A stretch of DNA of 64,000 nucleotides from JAXGYX01 sp040772065 (GCA_040772065.1 JAXGYX010000001.1:558001-622000); one strand, 5' to 3'; positions 43,761-53,570 are shown, numbered from the stretch's first letter. Translations and numbers: made by a program. Notes: generated by a model not told the origin, from the sequence alone.

Positions 43761-45023
43761 TCAAGTCAACACGCTCTTGATTTTTTGAATGGAATCCACC
43801 AAACGGGACAGGGAAGCGTCGTGATTGACGGCGTCCACAATTAGCGCGACGAACTTTGTCACGTCGACATCCTTATACCATGGTCGCTCCAAAAGCTCAG
43901 GAGTGCGGTACATTAAATTCGTGCCGAAGACCAGATCGATGATCCCATCCTCATACGCTTTGTCGAAATCTTCCAAACCGTTGGTGAACAGCGCGAAGGT
44001 AACGGTGCAGTACACTTTTTTCGCCCGGCGCTCTTTCATCTCTTTGGCGATTTCCAACATGGATCCGCCGCTGGAGATCATGTCATCGACAATCAAAACA
44101 TTCATGTCGGCGGGCGAGTTGCCCAAAAACTCATGAGCGACAATCGGATTGTGCCCATTTACCAAAGTGGTGTAGTCACGGCGTTTGTAGAAGGTGCCGA
44201 TGGGAGATCCCAACAAGGTCGCGTAGTACATCGCCCGGGTGATCGCGCCTTCGTCCGGACTGATCACCATTAAGTCCTCATTGGACTGCGTCAAATCAGG
44301 CAAAGTGTCTTTGAGTGACTTGATGATCTGGTAGGTGGCCGGAATGTCTTCAAATCCAGATGTCGGCACGGCGTTGGAGACACGCGGATCGTGTGCGTCG
44401 AAGGTGATGATGTTGGCCACGCCCAGGGAATCCAGCTCCTGGAGCATGTAGGCGCAATCCAAAGACTCTCTGGCGTTACGTTTGTGCTGGCGACTTTCAT
44501 ATAAAAAAGGCATGATCACATTGATGCGCCGAGCTTTGCCGCTACAGGCAAGAATGATTCGCTTTAAGTCCTGATACAACTCGTCAGGTGACATGTGTTT
44601 TTCGTTTCCGAACAGAGTGTAGGTGGTGTTGCGTCCCAGGACATCGGCGATGATAAAGAGATCGTGACCTCTGACCGAGGAGCGGATCAACGTTTTTCCC
44701 TCACCGGTCGGCTGGCGATGAAACTCGACATCGATGAGATAGTTTTTGCGTAAAAAACCGGGTCTCGTGTTGATAAAATCCGGTGTCTTGTTCAAATATT
44801 TTAATCGTCTCTTATAGAGATAATTATTAACCCGGGCGGTGAACGGTCCACAGCCGGGCAACGCGATGATGCCAATGGGTCCGACAGGGTCCAATAAATT
44901 ATCACCGTATTGGTCGTAAATATAATAATTGCTATTGTTTGTGGTATCAATGGTCAAATCGGCTATTGTGTCGACTGATTGCTGAGAAAAGGCGTCTTCC
45001 CCCGGATTGGGATCATTTGTCAT
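43761..45023 (-). CDS. prs: Ribose-phosphate pyrophosphokinase (long form)
   Basis: A 420-residue Prs that makes PRPP from ribose 5-phosphate and ATP for purine, pyrimidine, NAD and histidine synthesis. Motifs are present: RQHKRNARESLDCAYML, H211 in FDAHDPRVSNAVP, VISPDEGAITRA (253-264), the flexible-loop KRR (280-282) and the PRPP loop VLIVDDMISSGGSML (309-323). An N-terminal extension of about 45 residues precedes the core. GGGGGAGG lies 6 nt before the ATG. It is first in a two-gene leftward operon with a degenerate paralogue. Confidence 0.88.
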   Translation of the reverse strand: MTNDPNPGEDAFSQQSVDTIADLTIDTTNNSNYYIYDQYGDNLLDPVGPIGIIALPGCGPFTARVNNYLYKRRLKYLNKTPDFINTRPGFLRKNYLIDVEFHRQPTGEGKTLIRSSVRGHDLFIIADVLGRNTTYTLFGNEKHMSPDELYQDLKRIILACSGKARRINVIMPFLYESRQHKRNARESLDCAYMLQELDSLGVANIITFDAHDPRVSNAVPTSGFEDIPATYQIIKSLKDTLPDLTQSNEDLMVISPDEGAITRAMYYATLLGSPIGTFYKRRDYTTLVNGHNPIVAHEFLGNSPADMNVLIVDDMISSGGSMLEIAKEMKERRAKKVYCTVTFALFTNGLEDFDKAYEDGIIDLVFGTNLMYRTPELLERPWYKDVDVTKFVALIVDAVNHDASLSRLVDSIQKIKSVLT

Positions 45024-45067
45024 CTCGAACCTCCCCCATTAAATGGGAAAATCGTGCTGTATTGAAT

Positions 45068-45096
45068 TTGCAGACGATTATCTTCATATTTATTAT
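45068..45096 (+). promoter_or_regulatory. Divergent promoter region prs / ysxC
   Basis: Rightward: TTGCAG (45068-45073), 17-bp spacer, TATTAT (45091-45096), about 59 bp before the ysxC start. On the minus strand TATAAT at 45097-45092 overlaps it almost exactly and may be the -10 of the prs pair, although its -35 is poor. Confidence 0.55.
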
Positions 45097-45154
45097 ATAT
45101 AAAAATAGAAAAAGTAAAAGACATAAAGGCGAAAGTGCCTATGAGGAAGGTCAG

Positions 45155-45766
45155 ATGAATGAAATTAATTTTGAAAATGTGGAATACCGGGGCATGGCGG
45201 TCAACTTGAAACAGTGTCCGCAAGATGGGCTGCCGGAGATCGTGTTGGCCGGGCGATCCAACGTTGGGAAATCCAGCCTGGTCAACGCCATCAGCAATCG
45301 AAAAGCGATCGCCCGGATCAGTTCGACACCCGGCAAAACTCAGGCTGTGCAATATTTTAAGGTGGACGATCAGTTTTACATCACCGATCTTCCGGGTTAC
45401 GGCTACGCCAAGACCTCACAAGAGAACATTAAGAAGTACTCCTCGCTGGTAGATGACTATCTGACAGGCGACCGTCCGATCTGCGCGGTGTTGCATCTGA
45501 TGGATGTTCGCCATAAACCGTCGGAGGGTGATCGGGCGATGCAGGAATGGTTGAATCATCGCGGTATTCCTTTCGCAGTTGTGCTGACCAAATCTGACAA
45601 ACTGAGTGCGGCGGCGCGCAGTCGACAGGCGCGGTTGATCAAAACGGAGCTTGGGCTGCCGGAGACGACTGAGTTCGCCATGATTTCAAGCAGCAAGCGA
45701 AGTGGTGTGGGTGAAGTGAGAACGGTCATAACGCGGTTGTTGGAGAGCGCTTGTCAAGACGATTGA
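45155..45766 (+). CDS. ysxC: YsxC/EngB, ribosome biogenesis GTPase
   Basis: A 203-residue GTPase of the YihA/YsxC family needed for 50S assembly. G motifs: GRSNVGKSSLVNAI (G1), STPGKTQ (G2), DLPGYGYAK (G3), LTKSDKL (G4) and ISSSKR (G5). The frame extends far upstream, but ATG 45155 follows GAGGAAGG by 4 nt and gives the family length. It is followed by comEC after 76 bp. Confidence 0.94.
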   Translation: MNEINFENVEYRGMAVNLKQCPQDGLPEIVLAGRSNVGKSSLVNAISNRKAIARISSTPGKTQAVQYFKVDDQFYITDLPGYGYAKTSQENIKKYSSLVDDYLTGDRPICAVLHLMDVRHKPSEGDRAMQEWLNHRGIPFAVVLTKSDKLSAAARSRQARLIKTELGLPETTEFAMISSSKRSGVGEVRTVITRLLESACQDD

Positions 45767-45842
45767 GTTTTGTCGGGAAATGTCGAGATTTGCTTGGCGA
45801 CTGAGGCTACGCTGTACTCCATCATAGAGATGGAGGTTTATG

Positions 45843-48227
45843 ATGGAGAGCAAAAACCCACAGGTCGGACACTGGAGTGATTTGCGCCGTGCGATCGTGC
45901 GACGCCCGATGCTGTTTCCGGCCTGTGGCGGGGCGGCCGGATCGTTGCTTGCCTGGGGACTTCGTGACCGTCGCCCTTTGTTGTTGATCGTGTCGTTTTG
46001 TGTCCTGTTATTTTCAGTCTTGCTCAGGTTTTTACTTGAGGAATCGGCGGTCTTGGCAGGCGCGGCCTGTTTTTTGCTGGTCACCTTGGTGTTCAATCAC
46101 AAGATATCGGATGCCCGAAGCGCCGCCTGTATAGGCGATTGGGTGACCTTGCGCGGCACGCTGACCTCGATTTCTGATAATAGTGAGACGCGGCCATCGG
46201 TGGCGCGCGTGATTATGCGTGACAGCGATAGGCGGAAGGTTCAGCTAAGTTTGCCATTCAAAGGTATGGCGCACGAATTGCGCGTCGGAGATGAGATTGA
46301 GCTGAACGCCCTTGTTCAGCTGCCCGAGGCCGCGAGAAATCCCGGAGGATTTGCCGAGGACCGCTGGTTGGCCGCCGACGGTGTGTATTTGAAAGCCCAT
46401 GTGTCCGACCCCGGAACGCTCAAAGTGACCGGGCGAAGTCGAGGTTATTTCATTGATGAGCGGATCGGACAACTGCGCGCCTATTTGAGATCGGGGCTTT
46501 CTCGCTGGCTGGGAGAACAAGACGGCGCTTTGACCGCCGCCATGCTCTACGGCGATGTCGCGGGGATTGATCGGGATTTGAAATCAGCCTATCAGGCTGC
46601 CGGTCTGTCTCATCTGATGGCGGTGTCGGGTTCGAATGTGAGCGCCGTCACCACTTTTTTTACACCGCTGTTAATATGGGGCGATGGACGAAGAAAAAAG
46701 CGGATCATTGGAGGGCTGGCTGTGCTGTCGCTGTTTGCTTTTGTGACCGGATGGGAAGCCTCGGTCACACGCGCAGTTGTCACGCAGTCGTTGGGCCTGA
46801 TCAGCGCGCTGCGCAAGAGGCGGGTCGACCGCTTCAATCATCTGCTTTCGGCTGTCGCCTTGATGACTTTGGCGTTTCCGCCTTTCGCTCTGCGCGTCGG
46901 TTTTTGGATGTCTGTCGCCGTGACCGGTTCAATCTTGACACTGCAGCCAAGGCTGTTCGACTTTTTTTCTGAACGATCGCTGTTGGCTGAAACCGCTTTT
47001 TTAAAAACTTTGAACTCGACTGTAAGTTTGACCGTCGCGGCAACTTTGGGCAGCCTGCCATTCACGATGTGGTTGGGTGCGCGCTTGTCACCATTGTCTC
47101 CATTGTTGAATGTGGCGGCCACACCGCTGGCCGCGTTCGTGACGACCGCCGGCTTGTTGCTGGGTATGATCAGCGCGATACCGGTTCTCCCTCAGATTGT
47201 GGCGCTTTCCATACGAGGTTCCTTATTTTTGCTGAATGGTCTCGCCGCCCTGGGAAATGACAGCGCCGGCTATGGTCTGTGGTCCGGAAAATTGGCCGCG
47301 ATTATCTACTCTGTCACTTTCGCGTTGACTTTATATTTGCTTCATTTTAGACAATCGGTGAATCGAAAGTTTTTCGCGAAGCTGTCTGTGCTTCTTTTGA
47401 TTGGCGGACTGCTGCTTCCTTGGCGCGGAGGCCTCGCCAATCGGGACACGGTATGGTTTTTTGATGTTGGTCAGGGTGACGCGGTTTTCATTCAATCCGG
47501 AAAAAAATCAATACTGATCGACGCGGGCACTTCCCGGGCGGGCGAGAAGATCGTCTTGCCCGCGCTGCGGGCGCTGGGCGTGCGTCGTGTCGATTTGGCC
47601 ATCTGCACACATCTGGATGAGGATCACGTGGGTGGCATGATCTCGTTGATTGAGGCGGGCATGGTGGGACAAATCGGTGGTTGTTCGGACCGGATCGTGC
47701 GACGTACGCAGCCTGAACTTTATCAGGCAAGCTTGAATCATGGTTGTGATTGGCTGGAACTTGTAGCCGGAGATAAAATCAATGTTGGCGATGAGATGAT
47801 ACTTGAGGTCATCTGGCCATTTGAACACAAAAACGCGGCAAATGAGGACAGCGTGGTGTCCGTGTTGACCTGGCATGAAGTGAAAATCTTATTGACCGGC
47901 GATATCGGAGTGGCGGAAGAGGAACAGCTGCTTGATTTGGGTATGTTAAAGGACCTGGATGTTCTTCAAGTCGCCCACCATGGGTCGAAGCATTCGACAG
48001 GCGGGAGGCTGCTCGATCTCACACAACCTGAACTGTCTGTGATCCAGGTTGGACGTTACAATTCATATGGGCACCCCGCCGAGGAAGTGCTGCGCAGACT
48101 GGAGGATTCAAATTGCGAGATTTTTCGCACCGACGAATGTGGCGCGGTGTGGCTCAGAGCGATCGACGGACGATTCGATCTGGGTTCATATTTATACCCA
48201 AAACAAAAGATTGCGGTTTTCAAATAG
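45843..48227 (+). CDS. comEC: ComEC/Rec2, DNA uptake channel
   Basis: A 794-residue polytopic membrane protein that carries single-stranded DNA into the cell during transformation. Layout: two or three N-terminal helices, a DUF4131-type beta domain (about 90-210), the competence membrane domain (about 220-520, with GLSHLMAVSGSNVSAVT), and a C-terminal metallo-beta-lactamase domain (about 535-790) with FDVGQGDAVFI, CTHLDEDHVGG, LLTGDIG and VAHHGSKHSTG. All three modules are intact. Two ATGs are adjacent (45840, 45843); the second has better spacing from GGAGG. comEA is not seen nearby. Confidence 0.94.
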   Translation: MESKNPQVGHWSDLRRAIVRRPMLFPACGGAAGSLLAWGLRDRRPLLLIVSFCVLLFSVLLRFLLEESAVLAGAACFLLVTLVFNHKISDARSAACIGDWVTLRGTLTSISDNSETRPSVARVIMRDSDRRKVQLSLPFKGMAHELRVGDEIELNALVQLPEAARNPGGFAEDRWLAADGVYLKAHVSDPGTLKVTGRSRGYFIDERIGQLRAYLRSGLSRWLGEQDGALTAAMLYGDVAGIDRDLKSAYQAAGLSHLMAVSGSNVSAVTTFFTPLLIWGDGRRKKRIIGGLAVLSLFAFVTGWEASVTRAVVTQSLGLISALRKRRVDRFNHLLSAVALMTLAFPPFALRVGFWMSVAVTGSILTLQPRLFDFFSERSLLAETAFLKTLNSTVSLTVAATLGSLPFTMWLGARLSPLSPLLNVAATPLAAFVTTAGLLLGMISAIPVLPQIVALSIRGSLFLLNGLAALGNDSAGYGLWSGKLAAIIYSVTFALTLYLLHFRQSVNRKFFAKLSVLLLIGGLLLPWRGGLANRDTVWFFDVGQGDAVFIQSGKKSILIDAGTSRAGEKIVLPALRALGVRRVDLAICTHLDEDHVGGMISLIEAGMVGQIGGCSDRIVRRTQPELYQASLNHGCDWLELVAGDKINVGDEMILEVIWPFEHKNAANEDSVVSVLTWHEVKILLTGDIGVAEEEQLLDLGMLKDLDVLQVAHHGSKHSTGGRLLDLTQPELSVIQVGRYNSYGHPAEEVLRRLEDSNCEIFRTDECGAVWLRAIDGRFDLGSYLYPKQKIAVFK

Positions 48228-48242
48228 TTAAAAATAAAAGAA

Positions 48243-48271
48243 TTGGCCGTAATGTGTCGTATTGTTATAAA
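48243..48271 (+). promoter_or_regulatory. Promoter of holA
   Basis: TTGGCC (48243-48248), 17-bp spacer, TATAAA (48266-48271), 26 bp before the GTG start of holA. Confidence 0.55.
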
Positions 48272-48297
48272 ATAGTCCTTCAGGAGGCAAGTCGACG

Positions 48298-49344
48298 GTG
48301 AGAAAACAACAAACAAGCGCGTATATGAAAATATTGCGGGAACTAAGGGAGCGAGGCCCTCAAAGCCTCTATCTGCTGACCGGCGAGGATGGCTATCTGA
48401 TCGATGACCTTGTCTCGCGGCTGCGAAAGGCGGTTTTGCTGCCGGACATGGAGGATCTGGACGCGGTCACCATTGATTGCGAGGACAAGACGACCAGGCT
48501 GGATTTGGATCGCCTGCGTCAGGACGTGAGCACGCCGCCTTTTTTGTCATCCCGCCGCCTGGTGACGATTCGCCGTTCGGCGGCCTTTCGGCCAAACTCG
48601 CTAAATGAACAGGACATGAAGCGTTTTCTGGACATCCTGCAGTCTCTGCCCCAAAGTGTGTGTTTGATATTCATCGAAGATAAGGTTGATCGAAGACAGA
48701 GAAAACTGATTAAAGCGGTTGAGACCCATGGGGTGTTTGGGGAGATCAAACATGAATCCGCGCAAGTGTTGACTGACTGGATTCGCGCGGTTTTGTCTGA
48801 GATTGAGGTGGGCATTCATGCCGAGGCGGCCGAGAATCTGATCGATCGCTGTGAATCTGATATGCGTCAACTTAGTCAGGAATTAAAAAAGATCAAACTG
48901 TATTGTGAGGCCACCGGTGTCAAAGCGGTCGATGTGACCGTTTTGGACGAAGTCTGCATTCCCGACATGCGCGGCACTGTTTTCAACATCACCGACGCGG
49001 TGTCCATCGGAAATGTTGAACTTGCGATCCGCTACCTGCATGTGTTGTTCGCTCGAAAGGAACCGGCGCAGTTGATTTTATTTATGCTGGCCCGACATTT
49101 TAAACAATTGATGTTGGCGCTGGAGAGTCGCTCTGATGATGATCTAAGAGAGACGGCGCGGGTTCATCCGTTTGTGGCCAAGCGACTAAGACAGCAGGTC
49201 CGTCGATTTTCGTGGCCCAAACTGGAAGCGATCTATAAAGCTTGTTTTGAAACCGATGTCGCTTTGAAAACCGGGCTGATCGATGAGCGGACCGGGTTGG
49301 AGATTTTGCTTGCCCAGGCGGGACGGGCGGCGACGGTGCGCTGA
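48298..49344 (+). CDS. holA: DNA polymerase III delta subunit
   Basis: A 348-residue clamp-loader subunit that opens the beta clamp. The N-terminal AAA-like fold has LYLLTGEDGYLIDDLVSRL and STPPFLSSRRLVTIRR; the C-terminal collar domain has NITDAVSIGNVELAIRYL and HPFVAKRLRQQVRRF. It starts with GTG 48298 after CAGGAGG. comEC-holA is a common order in Bacillota; rpsT, which often follows, is absent here. Confidence 0.93.
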   Translation: MRKQQTSAYMKILRELRERGPQSLYLLTGEDGYLIDDLVSRLRKAVLLPDMEDLDAVTIDCEDKTTRLDLDRLRQDVSTPPFLSSRRLVTIRRSAAFRPNSLNEQDMKRFLDILQSLPQSVCLIFIEDKVDRRQRKLIKAVETHGVFGEIKHESAQVLTDWIRAVLSEIEVGIHAEAAENLIDRCESDMRQLSQELKKIKLYCEATGVKAVDVTVLDEVCIPDMRGTVFNITDAVSIGNVELAIRYLHVLFARKEPAQLILFMLARHFKQLMLALESRSDDDLRETARVHPFVAKRLRQQVRRFSWPKLEAIYKACFETDVALKTGLIDERTGLEILLAQAGRAATVR

Positions 49345-49369
49345 TACCCGGCGCTGTCGGCGCGGTTCG

Positions 49370-49398
49370 TTGCGAATTCATCAAACGCCTTCTATAAT
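49370..49398 (+). promoter_or_regulatory. Promoter of icd
   Basis: TTGCGA (49370-49375), 17-bp spacer, perfect TATAAT (49393-49398), about 85 bp before icd. Confidence 0.7.
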
Positions 49399-49482
49399 AT
49401 GAACGCCGAGATCAGGATCGAATCGAAATTTGGCTGAATGCGCGGCGCAGGATAATTTGAGAATAAATTTTGGAGGAAATAC

Positions 49483-50706
49483 ATGGCTAAGATTCAAATG
49501 AAGACACCGCTGGTGGAAATGGACGGAGACGAAATGACCAAGGTGGTCTGGCGACAGATCAAAGATTTGCTCTTGTCCCCATTTATTGATTTAAAGACAG
49601 AATATTTTGACTTGGGTCTGGAAAACCGCGATGCGACAGATGACCAAATCACTGTGGACGCGGCAAACCGCACCGCCGAGCTGGGTGTCGCCGTCAAATG
49701 CGCCACCATCACCCCAAACGCCGAGCGGATGGAAGAATACACCTTGAAGCAGATGTGGAAAAGTCCCAATGGCACGATTCGGGCGATTTTGGACGGAACG
49801 GTGTTTCGGACCCCGATCATGGCCGACTGCATAGCGCCCTATGTCACATCGTGGCAGCGGCCGATCACCCTGGCCCGTCACGCTTATGGAGATGTGTATC
49901 GCAATGTTGAGCTGGCTGTTCCGGCGGGCGCGACGGCTGAATTGGTTGTACGCCTTGAGGATGGATCGGAACGCCGTCAAACAATTCATGAATTTAAGGG
50001 GGGCGGTGTCGTTCAGGGTATGCATAACACCGACGAGTCCATCTCGAGTTTTGCCAGAGCCTGTTTCAATTATGGCTTGGAAACCGGGATGGATGTCTGG
50101 TTCGCCACCAAAGACACGATTTCCAAGACCTATGATCATCGCTTCAAGGATATCTTTGAGGAGATTTTTGAGGCCGAATATAAAGCGCAGTTTGACGCGG
50201 CGGGTATCGAGTATTTTTACACATTGATAGACGACGCCGTCGCGCGTGTGATGCGTTCCGAAGGTGGATTCATCTGGGCGACGAAAAATTATGATGGCGA
50301 TGTGATGTCGGACATGGTGGCCGCGGCGAACGGCAGTCTTGCGATGATGACCTCGGTTTTGGTTTCTCCGACCGGCGCCTATGAATATGAGGCCGCTCAC
50401 GGAACGGTGACCAGGCATTATTATCGTTATTTGAAGGGTGAGACAACGTCGACCAACCCAATGGCGACCTTGTTCGCCTGGACCGGGGCGCTGGGCAAAC
50501 GGGCGGAGCTGGACGGCCTGCCAAAGTTAAAGGCGTTCGCCAAGGAGCTGGAGCGCGCCTCAATGGCCGCGATCGAGGCCGGCCACATGACGGGGGACTT
50601 GATTTCGCTTTGCACTTTGAAAGAAAAACATGCGCTGAGCACAGAAGATTTTTTGAAGAAGATCGTTGAATTGATCGATATGGATCGTGTCAACGAGATA
50701 AATTAA
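49483..50706 (+). CDS. icd: NADP-dependent isocitrate dehydrogenase, eukaryote-like (type II) form
   Basis: A 407-residue homodimeric isocitrate dehydrogenase making 2-oxoglutarate, CO2 and NADPH. It belongs to the type II branch shared with eukaryotic NADP-IDHs, not the E. coli type: start TPLVEMDGDEMTKVVW, KSPNGTIRAILDGTVFR (isocitrate Ser and Arg residues), YDGDVMSDMVAAANGSLAMM (metal Asp) and AAHGTVTRHY (NADP site). GGAGGAAA precedes the ATG. In an anaerobe it probably serves glutamate synthesis through a partial TCA route. It stands alone. Confidence 0.95.
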   Translation: MAKIQMKTPLVEMDGDEMTKVVWRQIKDLLLSPFIDLKTEYFDLGLENRDATDDQITVDAANRTAELGVAVKCATITPNAERMEEYTLKQMWKSPNGTIRAILDGTVFRTPIMADCIAPYVTSWQRPITLARHAYGDVYRNVELAVPAGATAELVVRLEDGSERRQTIHEFKGGGVVQGMHNTDESISSFARACFNYGLETGMDVWFATKDTISKTYDHRFKDIFEEIFEAEYKAQFDAAGIEYFYTLIDDAVARVMRSEGGFIWATKNYDGDVMSDMVAAANGSLAMMTSVLVSPTGAYEYEAAHGTVTRHYYRYLKGETTSTNPMATLFAWTGALGKRAELDGLPKLKAFAKELERASMAAIEAGHMTGDLISLCTLKEKHALSTEDFLKKIVELIDMDRVNEIN

Positions 50707-50807
50707 TGACAAGATAAAAGGACAAATTGGTAATGACGAACAAAGCCCGGATTGCCGCTTTTGAATTGGCGGTCTGTGGTTGGGACTTAATTTAAGGTGG
50801 ATGAATC

Positions 50808-51326
50808 ATGAGTTATTTTTCAGATTGGAATGCCAAAGTCGAGGATTCGACTGATCAGGGCCGTTACAATGCTTTCGTGCAGGAGTATTATTTGCTGGAG
50901 ACAACCGCGTACGAGAAAATACTGTCAGAATATCCGGACGCGACCTGGGCGGGATCCGCGAAAGAATTGGCCGATGAGCTTGGTTTCAATGGAAACATGT
51001 TGATCTTTCTCGGTTTTTTGGACGGTGTCAATAATAGTCTAAAGAATAAACTGGATTTGGACAGTGTCACCGATGACACCCGGGTCACTTTGGATATCGA
51101 CTTCGAGACCCTGTTGTATAACATGCATGACGCCAAAGCGAATTGGCTGTTTAACCTGGAAGAGTGGGACAATGTGCTGCCTAAAGATCGCCGTGAGCAG
51201 ATAGCAAAACAGTATCGCACGGATCATATCGCGGTCAGTGAAAAAATAGGGCGCAACGATCCTTGTCCGTGCGGAAGTGGAAAAAAGTATAAAAAATGCT
51301 GTGGCGCGAAAGGCATGGAAAAATGA
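50808..51326 (+). CDS. SEC-C motif protein of unknown function
   Basis: A 172-residue mostly helical protein ending in a SEC-C zinc motif, NDPCPCGSGKKYKKCCG (Cys ligands CPC and CC), as at the end of SecA and in many small bacterial proteins. The N-terminal 140 residues (FVQEYYLLETTAYEKIL, FNGNMLIFLGFLDGVN) are of a type seen next to translation genes in Clostridia; the function is unknown. The stop overlaps the asnS start (ATGA), so the two are probably co-translated. Confidence 0.85.
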   Translation: MSYFSDWNAKVEDSTDQGRYNAFVQEYYLLETTAYEKILSEYPDATWAGSAKELADELGFNGNMLIFLGFLDGVNNSLKNKLDLDSVTDDTRVTLDIDFETLLYNMHDAKANWLFNLEEWDNVLPKDRREQIAKQYRTDHIAVSEKIGRNDPCPCGSGKKYKKCCGAKGMEK

Positions 51327-52720
51327 GTGAGTTAGTGACAATCAATGACTTGTATCTCAAAGCGGATTCTTACGCGGATCAGATGGTCAGGATAGCGGGC
51401 TGGGTCAGAACAAACCGAGATCAGAAACGATTCGGCTTCATGACGATTTCTGACGGCAGTCACTTCACTCCGGTACAGGTGGTCTACGCTACGGAAACAT
51501 TGGCCAACTATGAGGACACCGCGCGCTGTGGCACCGGCGCCTCGGTCATTGTGGAAGGCAAGATGGTCTTGACACCGGGCGCGAAGCAACCGCTGGAAAT
51601 CCAGGCCGTGTCGGTGCGGATCGAGGGAGACAGTCCCCCGGATTATCCCCTGCAGCCCAAGCGCCACACCCCTGAGTTCATGCGCTCGATTGCGCATCTG
51701 CGTCCGCGGGCGAATCTTTACAACGCCGTTTTCAAAGTGCGTTCCAAGGCGTCGTTCTCCATCCATAAATTTTTTAATGAACGAGATTTTGTCTATGTGC
51801 ACACACCGATCATCACTGCGAATGACGCTGAAGGCGCCGGCGAGATGTTCCATGTCACAAACTTGGACTTGGACAACATACCGCGGAATCCGGACGCGAC
51901 AATTGATTACCGCAAGGATTTTTTTGGTAAGAAGACCAGTTTGACGGTTAGCGGTCAATTGAACGGCGAGGCGTTCGCGCAGGCGTTTGGGAAAATATAC
52001 ACCTTCGGTCCAACCTTCCGCGCCGAGCACTCCAACACCGCAAGGCACGCTGCCGAGTTCTGGATGATTGAGCCGGAGATCGCCTTCGCCGACTTAAATG
52101 ACAATATGAGATTGGCCGAGGACATGCTGAAATATGTCATTCGCGACATTATGCGAGAATGCCCGGCGGAGCTGGAGTTTTTCAATCGATTTGTGGACAA
52201 GGATCTGCTTAAACGTCTGGAACATGTGGTGTCATCTGATTTTGCGACCGTCTCATATACCGACGCGGTGCGTGAGCTGGAAAAGGTGAACGATCGATTC
52301 GACTTCAAAGTGAGCTGGGGATGTGATCTGCAGACCGAGCACGAGCGATATTTGACCGAGCACATCTTCAATCGTCCGGTTTTTGTAACGGATTATCCGG
52401 CCGCGATCAAGGCTTTTTACATGCGCCTGAACGACGATGGCAAGACTGTGGCCGCAATGGATTGTCTTGTGCCGGGCGTGGGCGAGATCATCGGAGGCAG
52501 CCAAAGAGAGGAAAGACTTGAGAATCTGCGACAACGGATGACGGAGCTCGGACTGCCAATCGAAAACTATGAGTGGTATCTCGATCTGCGCAGATACGGG
52601 ACGACAAAACATGCCGGATTTGGTCTGGGATTTGAACGGATGATCATGTACCTTACCGGCGTGACAAACATTCGGGACGTACTGCCGTTCCCGCGCACGA
52701 CCGGCTCGGCCATGTTTTGA
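51323..52720 (+). CDS. asnS: Asparaginyl-tRNA synthetase
   Basis: A 465-residue class IIb synthetase. An N-terminal OB-fold binds the anticodon (QMVRIAGWVRTNRDQKRFGF), motif 2 is FRAEHSNTARHAAEFWMIEP, and motif 3 is GFGLGFERMIMYLTG. AsnRS is told from AspRS by the N-terminal form and by the short insertion between motifs 2 and 3. The frame is open upstream to 51296, but ATG 51323 overlaps the preceding stop and gives the family start MSELVTINDL. It indicates direct Asn charging. Confidence 0.95.
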   Translation: MSELVTINDLYLKADSYADQMVRIAGWVRTNRDQKRFGFMTISDGSHFTPVQVVYATETLANYEDTARCGTGASVIVEGKMVLTPGAKQPLEIQAVSVRIEGDSPPDYPLQPKRHTPEFMRSIAHLRPRANLYNAVFKVRSKASFSIHKFFNERDFVYVHTPIITANDAEGAGEMFHVTNLDLDNIPRNPDATIDYRKDFFGKKTSLTVSGQLNGEAFAQAFGKIYTFGPTFRAEHSNTARHAAEFWMIEPEIAFADLNDNMRLAEDMLKYVIRDIMRECPAELEFFNRFVDKDLLKRLEHVVSSDFATVSYTDAVRELEKVNDRFDFKVSWGCDLQTEHERYLTEHIFNRPVFVTDYPAAIKAFYMRLNDDGKTVAAMDCLVPGVGEIIGGSQREERLENLRQRMTELGLPIENYEWYLDLRRYGTTKHAGFGLGFERMIMYLTGVTNIRDVLPFPRTTGSAMF

Positions 52721-52778
52721 CTCGGTATCGGTGACGCGGGACCTCAGTCGCTTCCCACCGTGGCGAAGGAGGATGACC

Positions 52779-53570
52779 ATGCCGCTCGACGACCGCATCA
52801 AATCGTACCCATTGAATAAAACAGACGCATGTCAATTGATATGTGACGCGAACCCGGCACCGGCCTCTGCGGACTATAGGAAAATTGAGCATCTACCGGA
52901 AGATCTGCGCCCCTACGAAAAGATGGAGCGCATCGGTGAAAACAACCTGTCCGATGTTGAGTTGCTTGCGATCTTATTGCGCAGCGGAAAAAAAGGTAAA
53001 AACGTTCTGGACCTGGCGCGCGATCTGCTGTTCCCGCAAGATACTGTGGGTGGTTTGAGCAGGTTGCGCGATCTTTCGTTGGAAGAACTTCAAACTTGGG
53101 GAGGTGTCGGTCCGGTGAAAGCCAGGCAGATCAAAGCCTGTGTGGAGCTCGGCAAACGACTGCATACCCCGGTCCCGAATAAAAGCGCCTCTTATAGCTC
53201 GCCGGAAACAGTTAACGAATTGTTGAGCGCCGAACTGAGATTCCTGCCTGTTGAACAGGTCCAGGTTTTATTGTTGGATGTACGCAATCGCTTGATCCGT
53301 AAAGTGATTGTGTCTCAAGGAGGACTCTCCGCCGCTGTGATCCGACCGCGCGACATTTTCCGCGAGGCCGTCCGCGCCAACGCCGCGGCCATTGTGCTGG
53401 TGCACAATCACCCAAGTGGCTGTTGCGAGGCCAGCGGAGCCGACCACGAGTCGACCCGGGTGATCAAACAGGCGGGCGAGCTGATGGGCATTCGCCTGCA
53501 TGATCATGTGATTATCGCGAAGGATGGGTACTACAGCATGCGCGCGCAGACCTCAATTTGGAATGATTGA
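52779..53570 (+). CDS. radC: RadC-family JAB-domain protein
   Basis: A 263-residue protein. After a short basic start, a helix-hairpin-helix region (about 45-120, LLRSGKKGKNVLDLARDLLF, WGGVGPVKARQIKA) precedes the JAB/MPN domain with metal motif LVHNHPSGCCEASGADHEST (two His, Ser and Asp in the right spacing). The role is unsettled in the family despite its name. ATG 52779 is 6 nt after GGAGG. In many Bacillota radC precedes mreB-mreC-mreD; here mreC follows directly. Confidence 0.93.
   Translation: MPLDDRIKSYPLNKTDACQLICDANPAPASADYRKIEHLPEDLRPYEKMERIGENNLSDVELLAILLRSGKKGKNVLDLARDLLFPQDTVGGLSRLRDLSLEELQTWGGVGPVKARQIKACVELGKRLHTPVPNKSASYSSPETVNELLSAELRFLPVEQVQVLLLDVRNRLIRKVIVSQGGLSAAVIRPRDIFREAVRANAAAIVLVHNHPSGCCEASGADHESTRVIKQAGELMGIRLHDHVIIAKDGYYSMRAQTSIWND

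Noticed and set aside
45686..46096. 136-codon minus-strand frame over the ysxC-comEC junction
   Set aside because: Low-complexity translation and overlap with two solid genes on the plus strand.
45843..48227. comEC as evidence of a competence cluster here
   Set aside because: No comEA, dprA or pilin genes are nearby; comEC-holA is simply common gene order in Bacillota.
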